Shown here in pieces: positions 27,916-39,615 of a DNA stretch of 64,000 bases. Both the position numbers and the translations under genes were made by a program. Source of the stretch: Pseudozyma flocculosa PF-1 (taxonomy: Eukaryota; Basidiomycota; Ustilaginomycetes; Ustilaginales; Ustilaginaceae); the NCBI RefSeq assembly GCF_000417875.1, contig NW_006920892.1:147391-211390 (forward strand). The letters run 5' to 3'. Under the pieces are notes generated by a model. That model did no database searches. It saw only the letters and a list, made by a program, of their open reading frames with translations, and had not been told where the DNA came from. The stretch's first letter is position 1, and each line of letters starts with the position of its first letter.

Positions 27916-30747
27916 ATGTCCTACCGCGCTCTCCACGAGCGGTACGACCTGCCACCGCCACCAGCGCGGAGCGGGTGGTCCCTCAACCGTCCCCACGACT
28001 GGCAGAGGGCATGGCTGCCCGACTTTGAGACGTCTCCGCACCCGGTCGACCAGCTCCGTGTCTTCCTCACTGAGCTGGCCACGCCCAGCCTGAGCCGGAG
28101 AGACTGCATCCAACTCCGGGTGCTGTCGTGCTTCAACTTTGTCGTCTGCATCGCCCTGCTCGGCGTCGTCGTCCACCGGATCCGCCACCGTGCCATCTGG
28201 CTCGTCCGCCTGGTCCGACGCTCCAACGGCACCCTGGTCGTCCCCAACGCCATCCCCATGCTCACCATCTTCACCGGCTGCTGCTACCTGGCAACGTTGG
28301 TCGCTTGGTGAGTGGCTAACAACGACGAGACGTGGCCTGCCAGTTTAGCCTGCCATCCGCTGCCGTGACGCTGACCGAACGTCGTGCGGAAAACTTCTCC
28401 TGTCCGTGACGCGCGTCGGGGACGCTGGTGCAGCAACTCGACGCTCGTCATGTCGAGCGAGCGGTCCGTTCCCTGGGCCAACCTGCCGCTATGGCTCATA
28501 CTCTCCTGGTACCCGCTCGGCCTCGGAGCCTACTACGCCATTGTCGCATCCGCCCTCGCCCGTCCCGACGCCCTGCGCTCGCTCTCGCCCCAACCCAACG
28601 TGCCGCCTTCCCTGGCGCTGCGCATGGGCATCACGCCGGCCGTCGTCAACGTGGTCCTCCTCGTCCTGCCCCTGCTCCAAGTCGCCGCAGTCCTCATCCC
28701 GGGCTGCATCGCGAATCGGCGGTTCCAGCTCTCTGCGGCGGCCTTTGAACGCTGGAAGCGCGACTGGGACGGCGCCACAGAGCTCGACCATGACATGCTC
28801 CTCGCGGCCCAGCACATCTGGTATACGATGCTCTCAGCCGCCCCGCCTCTGGCGGTGGGCACCCTGCTCTGGGGCATCACAGGGTTCTTGCTCGCCTTCG
28901 CCGAGGTGTTTGCCAGCGGGGCGCTGCTACTGCTGGTACGCAGGCAGATCAAGATCCTCCGCGGCTTCAAACGCAAGGAGGTCGCGGCCCAGCAAGAGGC
29001 GGCCCAGGCAGCGTCGGTGGAGCGAAGCAAGAAGCGGCAAAGCGGCGTCCGGCCTGGCAACACCTTTGTCGGATTCGATGCGCTTCCGATCGATCAGGCC
29101 ATCGCTGGCGGATCTGGACCGCCGAAACGAAAGGCCAGCCACGACAAGACGCTCGGCCACTGGGTGTGGATGCGTTGGCGACGGTGGCGCAAGGGCGGCA
29201 GCGCCGACGATGCCGACCTGGACGACCAGTTCCAGGTGACGTCGCAGGTGATCTCGGCCGGCTTCATCGTCGACGAGGCCGAAGCGGCAGGCGACGAGGG
29301 CGCCCACACTCCGGCACAGGGTCAGCTGGCGCCCGCCACCAAGCCGGCGACGTTCCAGCGTCGACGCGCGGACGACGGCTCGCCGGCGGCGGGCCTGTTC
29401 CCCGCGGTGCGTCCGAGCCGGATCCAGCGCGCGCCCAAGTCGACGTCGAAGCGCGGGCGGCGCGGCCAGCGACACTACCTGGAGCGCTTCCTCCTCGACC
29501 ACCTGATCCACTGCGCGGGCATCACGACGGGCTGCCTCGCCTACACGGTCATTGCCATCCACAATGCCCTGGCCATGTGGGACTCGGTCGAGGCCAACAA
29601 CTTCGGCGCTGTGACCAGCTTCGCCATGCTCGGCGGCTCGTACACGGCCTTTATCACGGGCGTCATCATTATCGCATTCACCCTCGGACGCCTCTACGAA
29701 CCGATCCGCGCCAACCTGGCCGCGCGCGCACCCACCATCCGCTTCCTTCGCAGCGTCCACGGCGGCCAAGGTGACGGGGCCGGCCAAGGGGACGTGGAGG
29801 GCGGCGGCGGCAACGGCGGCGCCGACAAGATCGAGTCGAAGCGCACTGACGCGCGCGGCGTTCGGCGGATGAGCACGCATTCGGCGCTGCAGAAGCACTC
29901 GGGCAGCCCGCGCAGTCCGAGCTGCATCGAGTCGCTCGTCGGCCTCGGGAGCGTGCACAACGCCAACGTCCACGTCCTCCTCGCGCTCCGGTCCCGGGAC
30001 GAGATCGCAGAGACCGACGGGGTCCACCTCGACGACATGGGCCAAACCTCCGACGAGGCCGACGACGACGACGACGACGATGAGGATGGCGAGACCATCA
30101 GCAGTCCGGAGGAGTTTGTCAAGTCGCGGCAGAGCTCAAAGAGGCCCAGCAGCCGTACGCTGTACTTTGGCTGTCCCGAGGAAAAGGGCGGATCGAGGTC
30201 TTCCTCGCGCGATGGCGACGACGTTGGTCACATCGGCATCGATGCTCGAGGATGCGATGTTGCTGGCCCGCAAGGAACGGACGGAAGAGTCGGCTCGCCG
30301 GGCACCTCTCCCTCATCCTGGTCGCAAAAGGGCGGAATCGTGGTGCAGGACACGGTCACCTACACGCACCAAGGCGTCGAGCCCGATCCGGTTTTGGGCA
30401 CGGTCGAACTCGAGTACGGTCACGGCGCGCACACGGCGGCGCCCGCGATGCCCGCCCCCATCTACGACGGCGGAGGGGGTAGGTCGAACCCCGTGCTGCC
30501 CAACGATGGCGGACCGGACTCGTTCCTCCTTCGTCCTTGGGTCGATGCCCCGCCCGATCGTTCCTCTAGAAGCGTCGATGGTGGTCGAAGCCTCACCGAC
30601 TTCCTCCCGTGTCCATCCACACTCCCCTCCGACACCGCCACCGCCACCGCCACCGTCGATGACGACGACCCGTCCCGACCAAGAGCGGCGCGACACCGTC
30701 CCTCTGCCGATCATTCCCTCACCGCATCCAGCGATTCGTTCTTCTAG
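27916..30747 (+). CDS. Seven-transmembrane protein, tandem paralogue C
   Basis: Third and longest member. Exons 27916-28307 and 28434-30747 (126-nt intron, donor GTGAGT, phase 2, same site as in A and B) give 901 aa. The N-terminus MSYRALHERYDLPPPP ... RPHDWQRAWLPDFE is almost that of A. Hydrophobic segments lie at about 67-88, 112-131, 149-171, 199-221, 273-303, 489-511 and 527-551. The segment 5-6 loop is the largest, with an extra stretch before LFPAVRPSRIQRAPK and RHYLERFLLDHLIH. The tail is about 350 aa, rich in Ser and Gly, with an Asp run (DDDDDDDED, encoded near 30061-30087) and GGIVVQDTVTYTHQG followed by GTVELEYG. That last part resembles GIMVSKTVTTRYEHA in the tail of A. The second intron of A is absent here too. 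Function unknown. Confidence 0.75.
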
Positions 30748-31234
30748 TTCCCCCTCCCCCTCCCCCTCCCCCGCCGCTTTCCCCGCTTCGTGGTTGAGTC
30801 CTCGCGCGTGATCGTCCTCCCCTCCCATCCCCCCGGAAAACACCTGGATCCTCCTCTCCCCCGTGACCCCACCAGTCACCATTTCGCCCCAACCGCCATA
30901 CCCAGTCGCCCATCTACGGTCTGCGACGCCCCCTCCCCCCTCTCCCTCTCGACGAGACAGCCGTCTCTTCCGCATCCCGACCGCCTCGCTGGCCCAGTCG
31001 CGAGCAGATTCCACTCACTCCTTCTGTCCCCTCCCTAGCGCGGCGCAATCTGACTGATGATCCAAAGTGTGGTATTCAGAGGTGCACAACGGCGGGAGCC
31101 CGGTCGGTCAGGCTAGGAGGGCGGGTCGGGTGGCTGGTATCGAATAAGTGGATCGTCGTAAGCCGAGAGGTGGGGCCCATCATCTTCACTTGGTCCTTTC
31201 AACGGGACGAGGGCTTTCCCGTAACGCTCTCGCG
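30748..31234. other. Convergent spacer, 7-TM gene C / Pil1-PDT gene
   Basis: 487 bp, C-rich and pyrimidine-rich on the left half, without a supported gene. It probably holds the two 3' UTRs. Confidence 0.4.
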
Positions 31235-34200
31235 TTACTGGCCTGGCCTCGAGAAAGGCTCATAGGCCGGGAGGTCCTCGTCGTTTTCGTCGCCCTCGGC
31301 CTCCTTGTTCTCCTGCAGACCTTCCAGCCTGCCGCCCTGCTCTGGCGCTCCACCGTAGAGGGACTGCTGCTGCTGCTGCCTGCTGAACCTCGCCTGGGCC
31401 GCGTGTCGCCTCACCTCGTCGGCCTCCCTCTGCGCCTCCTGCTCCTTCTTTTCCCGCTCACTCAGCTCCGGCTGCTGCGCCGCGTGCACCGTCGCATCGG
31501 TCGACACTGAAGACGTGCTGCCGGACGCGACGAGCCCGGTGCCCGACGGGCGCCTCACGGCATGGCCCGGCGTGGCGAGGTCCGAGATGCCCGACGACGA
31601 AGAGGCGGACGGTCCGAAGGGGTTTCCGCCCAGCGGCCGGGGCGGCGTGGCTGGGCGGGCCATCCCGGCGGCGCTGGCGCTCGTTGACTCGCCAGAGACG
31701 CTGGACAGCGAGTTGGTGTTCCAGCTGCCCAGGTAGTCGATCCCGCGGTCAAAGTAAGGCCCGCCGGCAGAAGATCCTCCCAGCCTCGCCACAATTGACT
31801 CGAATCGCTGGCGCGCCTCCTCGGCGTGCTGGCCATCGACCTCGAGCTCGACCAGGTAGGCGCCCTTCCAGACGTTTTGCGCGGTCTCGCCGGCGGCAGA
31901 CGGGCCCACGCCGCCGACAAACGGCGCCGGCCTGCGCTCGATCTTGCGCAGACGAGTCTGCTGGTCGACGCTAACCTCGGCAAGGAACTGCTGGAACTTG
32001 GAAGGCGAGCCGATCAACGCGCCGTCCGCGCCAGCCGCCCCACCGTCGTCGGCGTTCATGGCGTCAAACACGCGGACCATCGACCTCGATCGTACGACGC
32101 CGCGCAGGCTCTCGTTGAGGTGAGACTGCAGCTGGCCGGGAAGGATGGCCGAGCGCGTCACCATGTCGAGCGGCTCGCTGGCCAGCACGACGAAGCGGGT
32201 GCGGTTGTTGTCCGTGTCCTGGATCGACGTCTTGAGCACGCGAACGCCCACCTCCTCGGCGCACGACTCGGGCCCAATGGCGGCAACGAGCGGGCAGCTG
32301 CCGCTTGCACCGGGCGACTCGTGGGGCGAGTAGATGGCGCCGGTGGCGAGTCCAGGCGCCGTGCAATTCTCGACCTCGAGCGCGGCCGTGGCGGCGCCCG
32401 CCGTCGAGTCGACCTGCTTCTTGCGTGCCGACGGCATGCACCGCTCGAGGAAGCGCGCGCACTGGCCCAGCGCCTGCTCGTGGGAAAAGACCTGGGTGAT
32501 GTGCGCGAGGGTGTCGGGGCGAATGGCATCGAGGTTGTCGCGCGAGCCCTGCAGCTGCAGGAGGTGGTGGTACGTCTTGGGCCCGCACAGCAGCGCATGC
32601 TGGATGTCGAGGCTGGTCTCGCCGATGATGTAGGCCTTGCCGGTGACGCCGCCGCCCGAGTTGTGGCCGCCACCAGAGTGGTTGGCGAGGTCGCAGAGAC
32701 CGTCGACGGTGTCCTTGACGGGACCAAAGGTGCTGTTCTCGAAGGGGACGACGGCAAACTTGACGTTGCCCGGGCTGCCGCGCTTGACAAAGTCGACGGC
32801 GCTCGAGATGCTCTGCATCGGGATCAGGCTAGCGCCCTCCTTGCCAAACACCTTGACCGCCGCCTGGTATGTGTAGGTGCCCGCGGGGCCGAGGTAGGCC
32901 ACGGCGCCTGCCGAAATCGACTTGGAGCGGGTCAGCGACGACGATCGGCGTGGCAGCAGCGTGCCTGACTTTGGACCACCCGTTCCTTGCGGCACGACCC
33001 CGGTCTCAGCAACCGTCGGAGCGGGCGGCACGTTGCCACCGGCGGCGCCCTCGTCGTGAGCGCCGCCAACGCTGGCCGACGATGCGCCGGGCCCCGAGCC
33101 GAGCGCCGCGAAGGTGGCAGATGGTGAGCGCGACGGATCAGGCGCAGCTGGCGGGGTCGCGTTGGGCGGCAGCGGCGAGTTCCCCACGCCTGCTGTGCCG
33201 GCCGAGCTGGAACCGGGCAGGGGCGGCACACGCCTGGGCAGGCCAGTCGGAGCAGGGATGGTGCTTGGGCTCATGTTGAGATGCGACTGCGGCGAGGACG
33301 AGGGGGCGGCGGCAGCAGCAGCCGAATCGTGCGGCGAGGCAAAGGGGTCGGTCGGCCTGCCGTGCTCCGAGGCCGAGCTGGTGCGTCGGTGCTGGCCAGA
33401 GTTGCGGCGGGCGCTGCTGTTTGTGCCGGCGTCGTCCTGCTCGAGGTCGGCGCGGTTCGAGACGCCGTACGAGACCGTGTCCGCACGGCCGAGGCCCGAG
33501 GATGCGGAGCTAGGGATGACGGGCAGCGTGTCGATGGGCTTGTACGCCTGGAGCGCCGGCTGGAGCGCGGCCCGGATCTCGGCCGTCTTGGTGGCTCCCT
33601 CCCAGAGCGGGATCTCGGGCCCCCTCGGCTTGACCTGCGCCGGGAAGCTGGACTTTTCGGTGGGGATCAGGCCGGTGAGGACTTTTCCGTAGCGGGCGAC
33701 GAGGGCCGTCTTTTCGCCGAGCTCAATGAGGCTGTCGAAGAGGGCCGTGTAGCCCTGCTGCAGACCCTCGCGCTTCTTTCGGCTGAGGAACTCCTCGTCG
33801 GCCTGGTCCTCATGGTTGAGCTCGTCGAGCTGCCTGTGAAGCTCTGCGCTGCGGTTGTTGGACGACGCGACGGCCTGCTGGGGCATGAGGGCGTGGAGCT
33901 CGCGCTTGAGCTTGATGCGCTTGTCGCGTCGGGCGGCGAGCTCCATTTCGTCCTTCTGGAACTTTTTCAGCGACGACCTGGCCTGTTCGGCGCGGTCGCA
34001 GTGTGCAGCCTCGAGCTGTCCAAGCTGGTGGAAGAGGAAGGCGAGCCGGTCGGTGCTGCAAGGGCGACGAAAAGACACCGGAGATGGGAGCGAATGCGCA
34101 GATGTAGGCGCAGGCGCTGGCGACCAGGTCAGCGGAGGCCTTTCCACAGCGCGGGAGCGCGGCAGCGAGCGGCGGTCGCCTGACTCACACGTCGGCGATC

Positions 34201-34701
34201 ATGTCGTCGCCTACGCCGTCTTCGCGGTTCTCGGGCAGGTGATTCTGGCCCCAGTTGTAGGTGGCCTTTGCGACGGCCTTTGCCTCTCGTGCGAGGGCGT
34301 CATGATCGATGTTGAAGCTCTTGATGGAGCCGCTGAGGAGGTGAAGGGGGCGGTTAGATTCGTAGCGCGGATCGACCGAGGCGATGCCCTGGCGGAGGAG
34401 GTGCGGCACCACGCCCGAGTAGCTGAAGCTGCAGTGGCCCGTGAGAAAGGAGAGCCAGGAGAGCAAGGAGAGCAAGGAGTGTCAGCGTTCGGCCACGCGA
34501 ACCGCGATCCTTCGACTTGGGCCTCTCCCGCGCAACCCACTTTGACCTATGCGCATCGCCACCAGCGGGGTTGGACGACGAGGCGTTGGCAGCGGCGGTG
34601 CTGTTGTTGTTCGACGACGACGACGACGACGAGTGGGCAGCCTGGAACTGCTGAGCGGCAGCCTCGGCCCTCTCCCTTGCCTTGGCGAAGAAAGACGCCA
34701 T
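31235..34701 (-). CDS. Fusion protein: eisosome Pil1/LSP1-type domain + prephenate dehydratase with ACT domain
   Basis: One unbroken frame joins two unrelated families. Exons 34701-34541, 34428-34189 and 34055-31235 (introns 112 and 133 nt) give 1073 aa. Residues about 1-300 look like the Pil1/LSP1 eisosome BAR-type domain, which bends plasma membrane under furrows: SFSYSGVVPHLLRQG, LREAKAVA-like helix, RLAFLFHQLGQLE, a K/R-rich helix and GYTALFDSLIELGEKTALVARYGKVL. A Ser/Pro linker follows (about 320-515). Residues about 519-760 are prephenate dehydratase (phenylpyruvate synthesis): VAYLGPAGTYTYQAA, VPFENSTFGPV, SHEQALGQC, and the catalytic TRF in NNRTRFVVLAS. An ACT domain follows to about 912, with KIERRP where KIESRP is usual, and ends in YLGSW. 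A Gln/Glu-rich tail ends in LPAYEPF. No stop or splice signal separates the halves. The alternative of two genes would need an undetected intron or a sequence error. Confidence 0.75.
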
Positions 34702-35869
34702 ACTGCGCGATGGCGGTGAGGTGGGTGAGTGAAGGGCTGCGGTGGGATCTGACGGTGCCCTGGATGTGAGGGGGACTGGGAGAGACGGTGGATCGACGGA
34801 GGTACGGGTGCGCCCTGGGTCGGTGGTGGTACTGGACGTGTCGTCAACAGCGGCCCCGGGGTTGGCTGCGGTCCGGGGTATGGGGCGGCGAGTGTGCGGC
34901 AAGAAGCGGAACAGGCTAGAAGCGTGCGATTATGAGGTCGGAGCGTAGCGGCGTGGTGGACGTGGTGATGGTGGACAGGAGCCAGGGACGAGGGGCAAGG
35001 CAGCGGCTGGATGATTTCAGAGAGCAAGGGGTCGTCCCGCCCGCCAGGCAGGCAGTTGTGCTCGCAGGGGCCACTAGCGACGCAGGTGGGTGGGTGGGTT
35101 ACGTCTGCACAGCCTGGCAGGCAGGGCCGCCTGGCCTCGCTTCAGTCACACCTGCAGCCTGCGCCTGCAGCCTGCGCCCGCGTCCGCGCCCGCCCCGGCC
35201 CCTCACTCCTTCATCACACCATCCATCACCTTGTCACACTCTCGCTGTGGCGCCGAACAAGCAAGCCAGACGATTCCGCACCTTTGATGCATCGGAGGTC
35301 GTGTCGGGCTGGGACAACAGATCGCTGGGGCACGAGCGAGGCATTGCTCTCTGCCATGGGGCGCGCGATCGAGAGCAACACCGCCGCGACGTGACTGCCA
35401 TCGACCACCTGGTGCTATCGAGGAGCATCGTGCCGCCATGCTCGAGAGTCGGTGGACAGCACAGCCTGTCAAGACGAGGGCTTCGACAACGACAAATGAC
35501 TTTGACGCTCGATCCGATGCTGCTGCCCCCATCACACTCATGAGGGGCCAACCGCATCCTTCCTGTCAGCCGGTGAACTCTCTTGCACGTCTGCCCCACA
35601 GCCAGTGCGCCGCTCGCTTCTCATACACTTGCGCGGCTCTTGCCGCTCCGCTGTCGACGAGCGATGTAGGAGGCATGCATTAATGGTGGTGGCAGTGGTG
35701 GTGGTGGTGGTGGTGGTGGTGGTGATGATGATGATACCGCCGCTGCGCCACAATTAGCGCCGCGAGCGTGACCGTACAAGTACATTATGAACCATGGACC
35801 CCGAGGTCAGGTCGGCCGCACGTCGTCTCCTCGTCCGACGGCCGCTCTTCCGCCCTTTCCAGGTCTTCC
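34702..35869. other. Interval between Pil1-PDT start and MSP1 3' end
   Basis: 1.17 kb, mainly promoter for the Pil1-PDT gene. A (GGT)n microsatellite lies at about 35684-35732. The open frames here are short and overlapping; none is supported. Confidence 0.4.
35684..35732. repeat. (GGT)n microsatellite
   Basis: About a dozen GGT units followed by GAT units, intergenic. Confidence 0.9.
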
Positions 35870-37205
35870 CTAGTCTAGCGGCTCCTCGTCCACCTGCATC
35901 GGCCCGCCTCTCGAGCCACCCATCGGCGTCGCGGCCGAGTCGTTGACGAAAAAGTCGCTGTTCCGCAGAGGCCGCGTCTGGATCTTGCCCCCCGACGCCG
36001 TCGTCGCCCCCGCTGCTGCTGCTGTTGCTGCCCCCGGGCCTCCGTTTGCCAGAGCGCCTCCGCCGTTGCCCGGCACCATGACTGCCGTGGCCGACGAGGC
36101 CGTCTGGCCCTTTTTGCGGTCCAGCACCGATTGCCGCCCGGCCTTGCTCCGCAGGTACTCGCGCACCGGCCTCATGGCGGCGTTGCGGCAGAGCTCCTTG
36201 AGGTCGCTGCCGCTATACCCCTCGGTCATCTTGACGAGGTCGCGCAGGTTGAAGCTGGCGTCGAGCGGCGTCGAGGACAGCATGATGCCCAGGATCTTTT
36301 CGCGCTGCGCGGCGTTGGGCAGCGAGACGGCGTAACGCTTGGGCAGCCGGCGCAGGATGGCCGAGTCAATGTCGTTTGGCCGATTGGTGGCGCCGAGCAC
36401 AAGGATGCGGTCCGAAGACGATGTCAGACCGTCCCACAGGCTGCCGTTCGAGGCGCAAAAAGGGCGAGCCAAGGCAAGGCAAGGCAAGACATGGTCGCAA
36501 GGTCAGCGCACAGGCACCACACGAACCGCAGCCCAACAAGCGCCTCGGGGTGGGCTGCCGCACTCACGTCATGAACTCGGCCTTCATCATGCCCGTGACT
36601 TCGTGGTCGCCGGTGGCGCGCTCGCGAAGGAAGCTGTCGATCTCGTCGATAAAGATGATGGCAGGCTGCAGCTTGCGGGCGAGGCTGAAGAGGGCCGAGA
36701 CGAGCTTGTTGGACTCGCCGAACCACTTGTTGGTAAGGGTCGAGACGTGCATGTTGATGAACGTGGCGCCGCTCTCCTTTGCGAGGGCCTTTGCGAGCAT
36801 CGTCTTTCCGGTGCCTGGCGGGCCGTAGAGGAGGACGCCCTTGGGTGCGCCGAGGAGGCCGCTGGCGTTGGTGAAGAGCTCCGGGTAGCAGAGGGGAGCG
36901 ATGACGCTCTCCTGGAGCGACGAGATGATGCCGTCGAGGCCGCCGATCGAGGCAAAGTCGACGGGGATGTCCTCGGGGAGGATGAGCTCGGCCGAGATCT
37001 GCTCCTCGTACTCGTTGAGCTGGAGGTCCTGGCGCTTCAGGCCGAGCTTGTCGAGCTTGGCGTCCGAGACCTTTTTCGAGTCCTGCCTCTTTTGCTTGTT
37101 GGGGTCTAGCGAGGCGAGGATGTAGCGGAAGGCGTAGAAGAAGGCGACCTGGCTGACGGCGAGTATGGCGACGTCTGCCACCATCTTGCGGGTGACGTCC
37201 CTCAT
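35870..37205 (-). CDS. MSP1: MSP1/ATAD1-type AAA ATPase of the mitochondrial outer membrane
   Basis: Membrane-anchored AAA ATPase that extracts mislocalised tail-anchored proteins from the mitochondrial outer membrane. Exons 37205-36568 and 36440-35870 (127-nt intron, donor GTGAGT, phase 2) give 402 aa. The N-terminal membrane segment spans about 10-31. The linker leads to [18 protein letters not shown] typical of Msp1. Walker A is GPPGTGKT (128-135) and Walker B is FIDEID (185-190). Exon 2 opens with LWDGLTSS and holds the arginine-finger region [21 protein letters not shown] and sensor-2 [21 protein letters not shown]. The C-terminus has an Ala/Gly-rich insertion before [12 protein letters not shown], making it a little longer than yeast Msp1. 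Divergent from PUP3. Confidence 0.92.
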
Positions 37206-37925
37206 GGTGACGGGTCGTAGCGGGGTGGAGAGGGGAAGGAGGATGTAGTGTGGCGTGCGGCAGGCGGGCGGACGGGCGAGCGTTGCGTATGCAGAGGCAA
37301 AGGAGCGTCGGCCGCGAGGATGTGTTGGCCAAGTCTTCGTGAGAAAGAAGCCAAGGATGGACGAGGTTGGAGGCAGGAAGGAAGCTTGCCACCGACGCGA
37401 GGGCTTTCAACCCCACCCACCCTCGCTCGCCTTTCCCTCGGCGGCGGGCCGGCCTCGAAGCGGGGGCAGTGTGGTGCGGTGCGGTGCGGGGCGGTGCGCT
37501 GGCCGCCAAACAGATCTCGGAACTCGGCCAGACAGCCTGGCCTGGTAGAGAGGCTGGAAGGCCTGAGCCTGTGCCGCTGCCAGAGAGTGGAGGAGGTCGC
37601 GTTGCCTCTGGGCAAGCCTGCGAACCGATCACCAGCCAGCCCACGCCCTCTGCCGCCCTGCAGCCGCGCACGCACCCTCGCCCTCGTCCTGGCCCTCAGC
37701 CTCGCCCTCACCTTGGCTTGGCTCTCGAAAGCAACACCACCACCACCACCGCCGCCTTCTCTCCCGTACCCACGTGCTGCCCTTTACCCTTGGCTCACCT
37801 CCTCTCGCTCAACACAGCCCGGCAGACGACCACTGCATCGCATCGCATCGCATCGCCTCGCCTTCGAAGTTCGCACTTCCACCACCGCCACTTGCACCAC
37901 CACCCCCACACACACCTCGCCCAGC
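37206..37925. promoter_or_regulatory. Divergent promoter MSP1 / PUP3
   Basis: 720-bp head-to-head interval serving an AAA protein-quality factor and a proteasome subunit. It contains GCGGT repeats (about 37470-37500), a short (CAC)n run near 37735 and a CATCG repeat (about 37833-37855). No motif is identifiable with certainty. Confidence 0.45.
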
Positions 37926-39125
37926 ATGAGTATCATGGAGTACAACGGAGGCAGCGTGGTCGCCGCAAAGGGAAAGAACTGCGTCGCCATCGCCTCCGAC
38001 CTCCGCCTCGGCCAGCAGGCCATGACGATCGCCTGCAACTTTGACAAGGTCTTTCCCGTCACTGAAAAGACCTACGTCGGCCTCCCCGGCCTCGCATCCG
38101 ACGTCGCCACCCTCAAGGAGCGGTTCCGCTACCGCGTCAACATGTACAAGATGAAGGAGGAGCGCGAGATTGAGCCAGAGGTCTTTGCCCACCTCGTCAG
38201 CTCCACCCTCTACGAGAAGCGGTGAGTCGCGGCCCGCACGCTCGCCCCCTCGCCCCTCCCTCGGACCTCCAACCTGACCGGGTCTGCCCACCTCTGGTTC
38301 CCCACCCCTCGCCGCGCCGCCCCTTCTTCGCCAGCTTCGGGCCATACTTTATCGAGCCAGTGATTGCCGGCCTCAACTCGAAAGACGAGCCCTTCATCGC
38401 TGCATCCGACCTCATCGGCTGCCTCAACTTTGCAAAGGACTTTGTCGTCAGCGGCACCGCGGCCGACAAGCTCTTTGGCATGGCCGAGGGACTCTGGGAG
38501 CCGGATCTGGTGCGTTTGAAACGCCCCCCCCCCCTCNCNCNCNCGCNCGCGCGCNCNCNCNCGCCGTCGCGCGCGCGCGCGCTCGTCNNNNNNNNNNNNN
38601 NNNNNNNNNNNNNNNNNNNNNNNNNNNNNNNNNNNNNNNNNNNNNNNNNNNNNNNNNNNNNNNNNNNNNNNNNNNNNNNNNNNNNNNNNNNNNNNNNNNN
38701 NNNCGACTCGTGCGTCCGTAGACCCCCCCCCCCCCCCCCCCTTCCCCTCGCCTGCCGCTCCATGGGCCCCCGCCTTCCAGCACTCGACGCGCGGCTGACC
38801 CTCTCTTTGGCCTTGACTCGTCCTCGTCCTCGTCCTGCCCGCCCTTCGCCGCTACCTGCAGGGACCCGAGGAGCTTTTCGAGACGGTATCGCAGATCCTC
38901 CTCGGCGCATTGGAGAGGGATGCACTTTCAGGCTGGGGCGCCGTCATCCGCATCATGTGAGTGGAAGCATGCTCGCCGCTTTGCCGCCTCGGACACGACC
39001 CAGCAGGGCCAACTCGTTTTTCTGATTTTCGCCTTCTGTCGACGTCGCCAAACCCCCTCCTGCCACGCTCTCGCAGCACACCGGACAAGGTCATCGAGAG
39101 GACGCTCAAGGCGCGCATGGACTGA
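37926..39125 (+). CDS. PUP3: 20S proteasome subunit beta type-3 (PUP3)
   Basis: Non-catalytic beta-3 subunit of the 20S proteasome core. Exons 37926-38221, 38335-38509, 38862-38956 and 39077-39125 (introns 113, 352 and 120 nt) give 204 aa, the expected size. The N-terminus [19 protein letters not shown] lacks a processed catalytic Thr, as expected for beta-3. Further matches: [69 protein letters not shown], and the C-terminus [12 protein letters not shown]. Intron 3-side joins restore [14 protein letters not shown]. The second intron contains the assembly gap, so its true length is unknown. The coding sequence itself appears complete. Confidence 0.93.
38537..38703. other. Assembly gap / ambiguous bases
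   Basis: Scattered Ns alternating with C/G from 38537, then 116 consecutive Ns at 38588-38703, inside the second PUP3 intron. Flanking DNA is poly-C and (CG)n, so a hard-to-sequence simple repeat is the likely cause. Confidence 0.97.
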
Positions 39126-39615
39126 GTCTCTCCAGAGCCGAGCCGACTTGTGACGCCGTGGCAGAGCAGAGCAGAGCAGAGCAATGTACTTGTGATTTCG
39201 TGTTTCTTTGCAGGAGCCGGGGCGACGTCGTGTGAAGCCCTTACCTTCTGTTCGGAGTGGAGTGTTGGGGGATTCGCGAGCCGGCGCGGGCCGACTCGAC
39301 CATTCTGCTGTCGTCGTTGTTCGTTGCTTCAAGGCTGTGTCGTCGGCTCACTCGACAGCAGCTGTGTGGCCGTTGGCGACGGTGGACATTCGACAGACAG
39401 ACGCAACGACCGGCAGGCAAGGAACCTCAGCACCTCGCCTTCAGCGCCATCGACCCGATCCTAGTCCTTCAGACGTATGCCATTCGACGAGCAAAGAAGA
39501 CAGAGAGAGTCTACAGCCGCACCGCCGTTGACTCATCGGCCAGCGGCTGGAGGAACAACACAGCACGCCGGCGACGGTGCTAGGCAAGGGCGGGATGGGG
39601 ACGAGGCGAAGAGCA
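39126..39615. other. Convergent spacer PUP3 / NDUFS4
   Basis: 490 bp between two 3' ends. An AGAGC repeat lies at about 39164-39182. No gene seen. Confidence 0.45.

Noticed and set aside
18178..30747. Assignment of the 7-TM trio to Ste3/Pra-type pheromone receptors
   Set aside because: No Ste3-like motifs in the membrane segments; the N-terminus is longer and no pheromone-precursor CAAX gene was seen nearby.
31235..34701. Two separate genes (Pil1-like and prephenate dehydratase)
   Set aside because: No stop codon or convincing splice pair lies between the domains; kept as a fusion, with the alternative stated.
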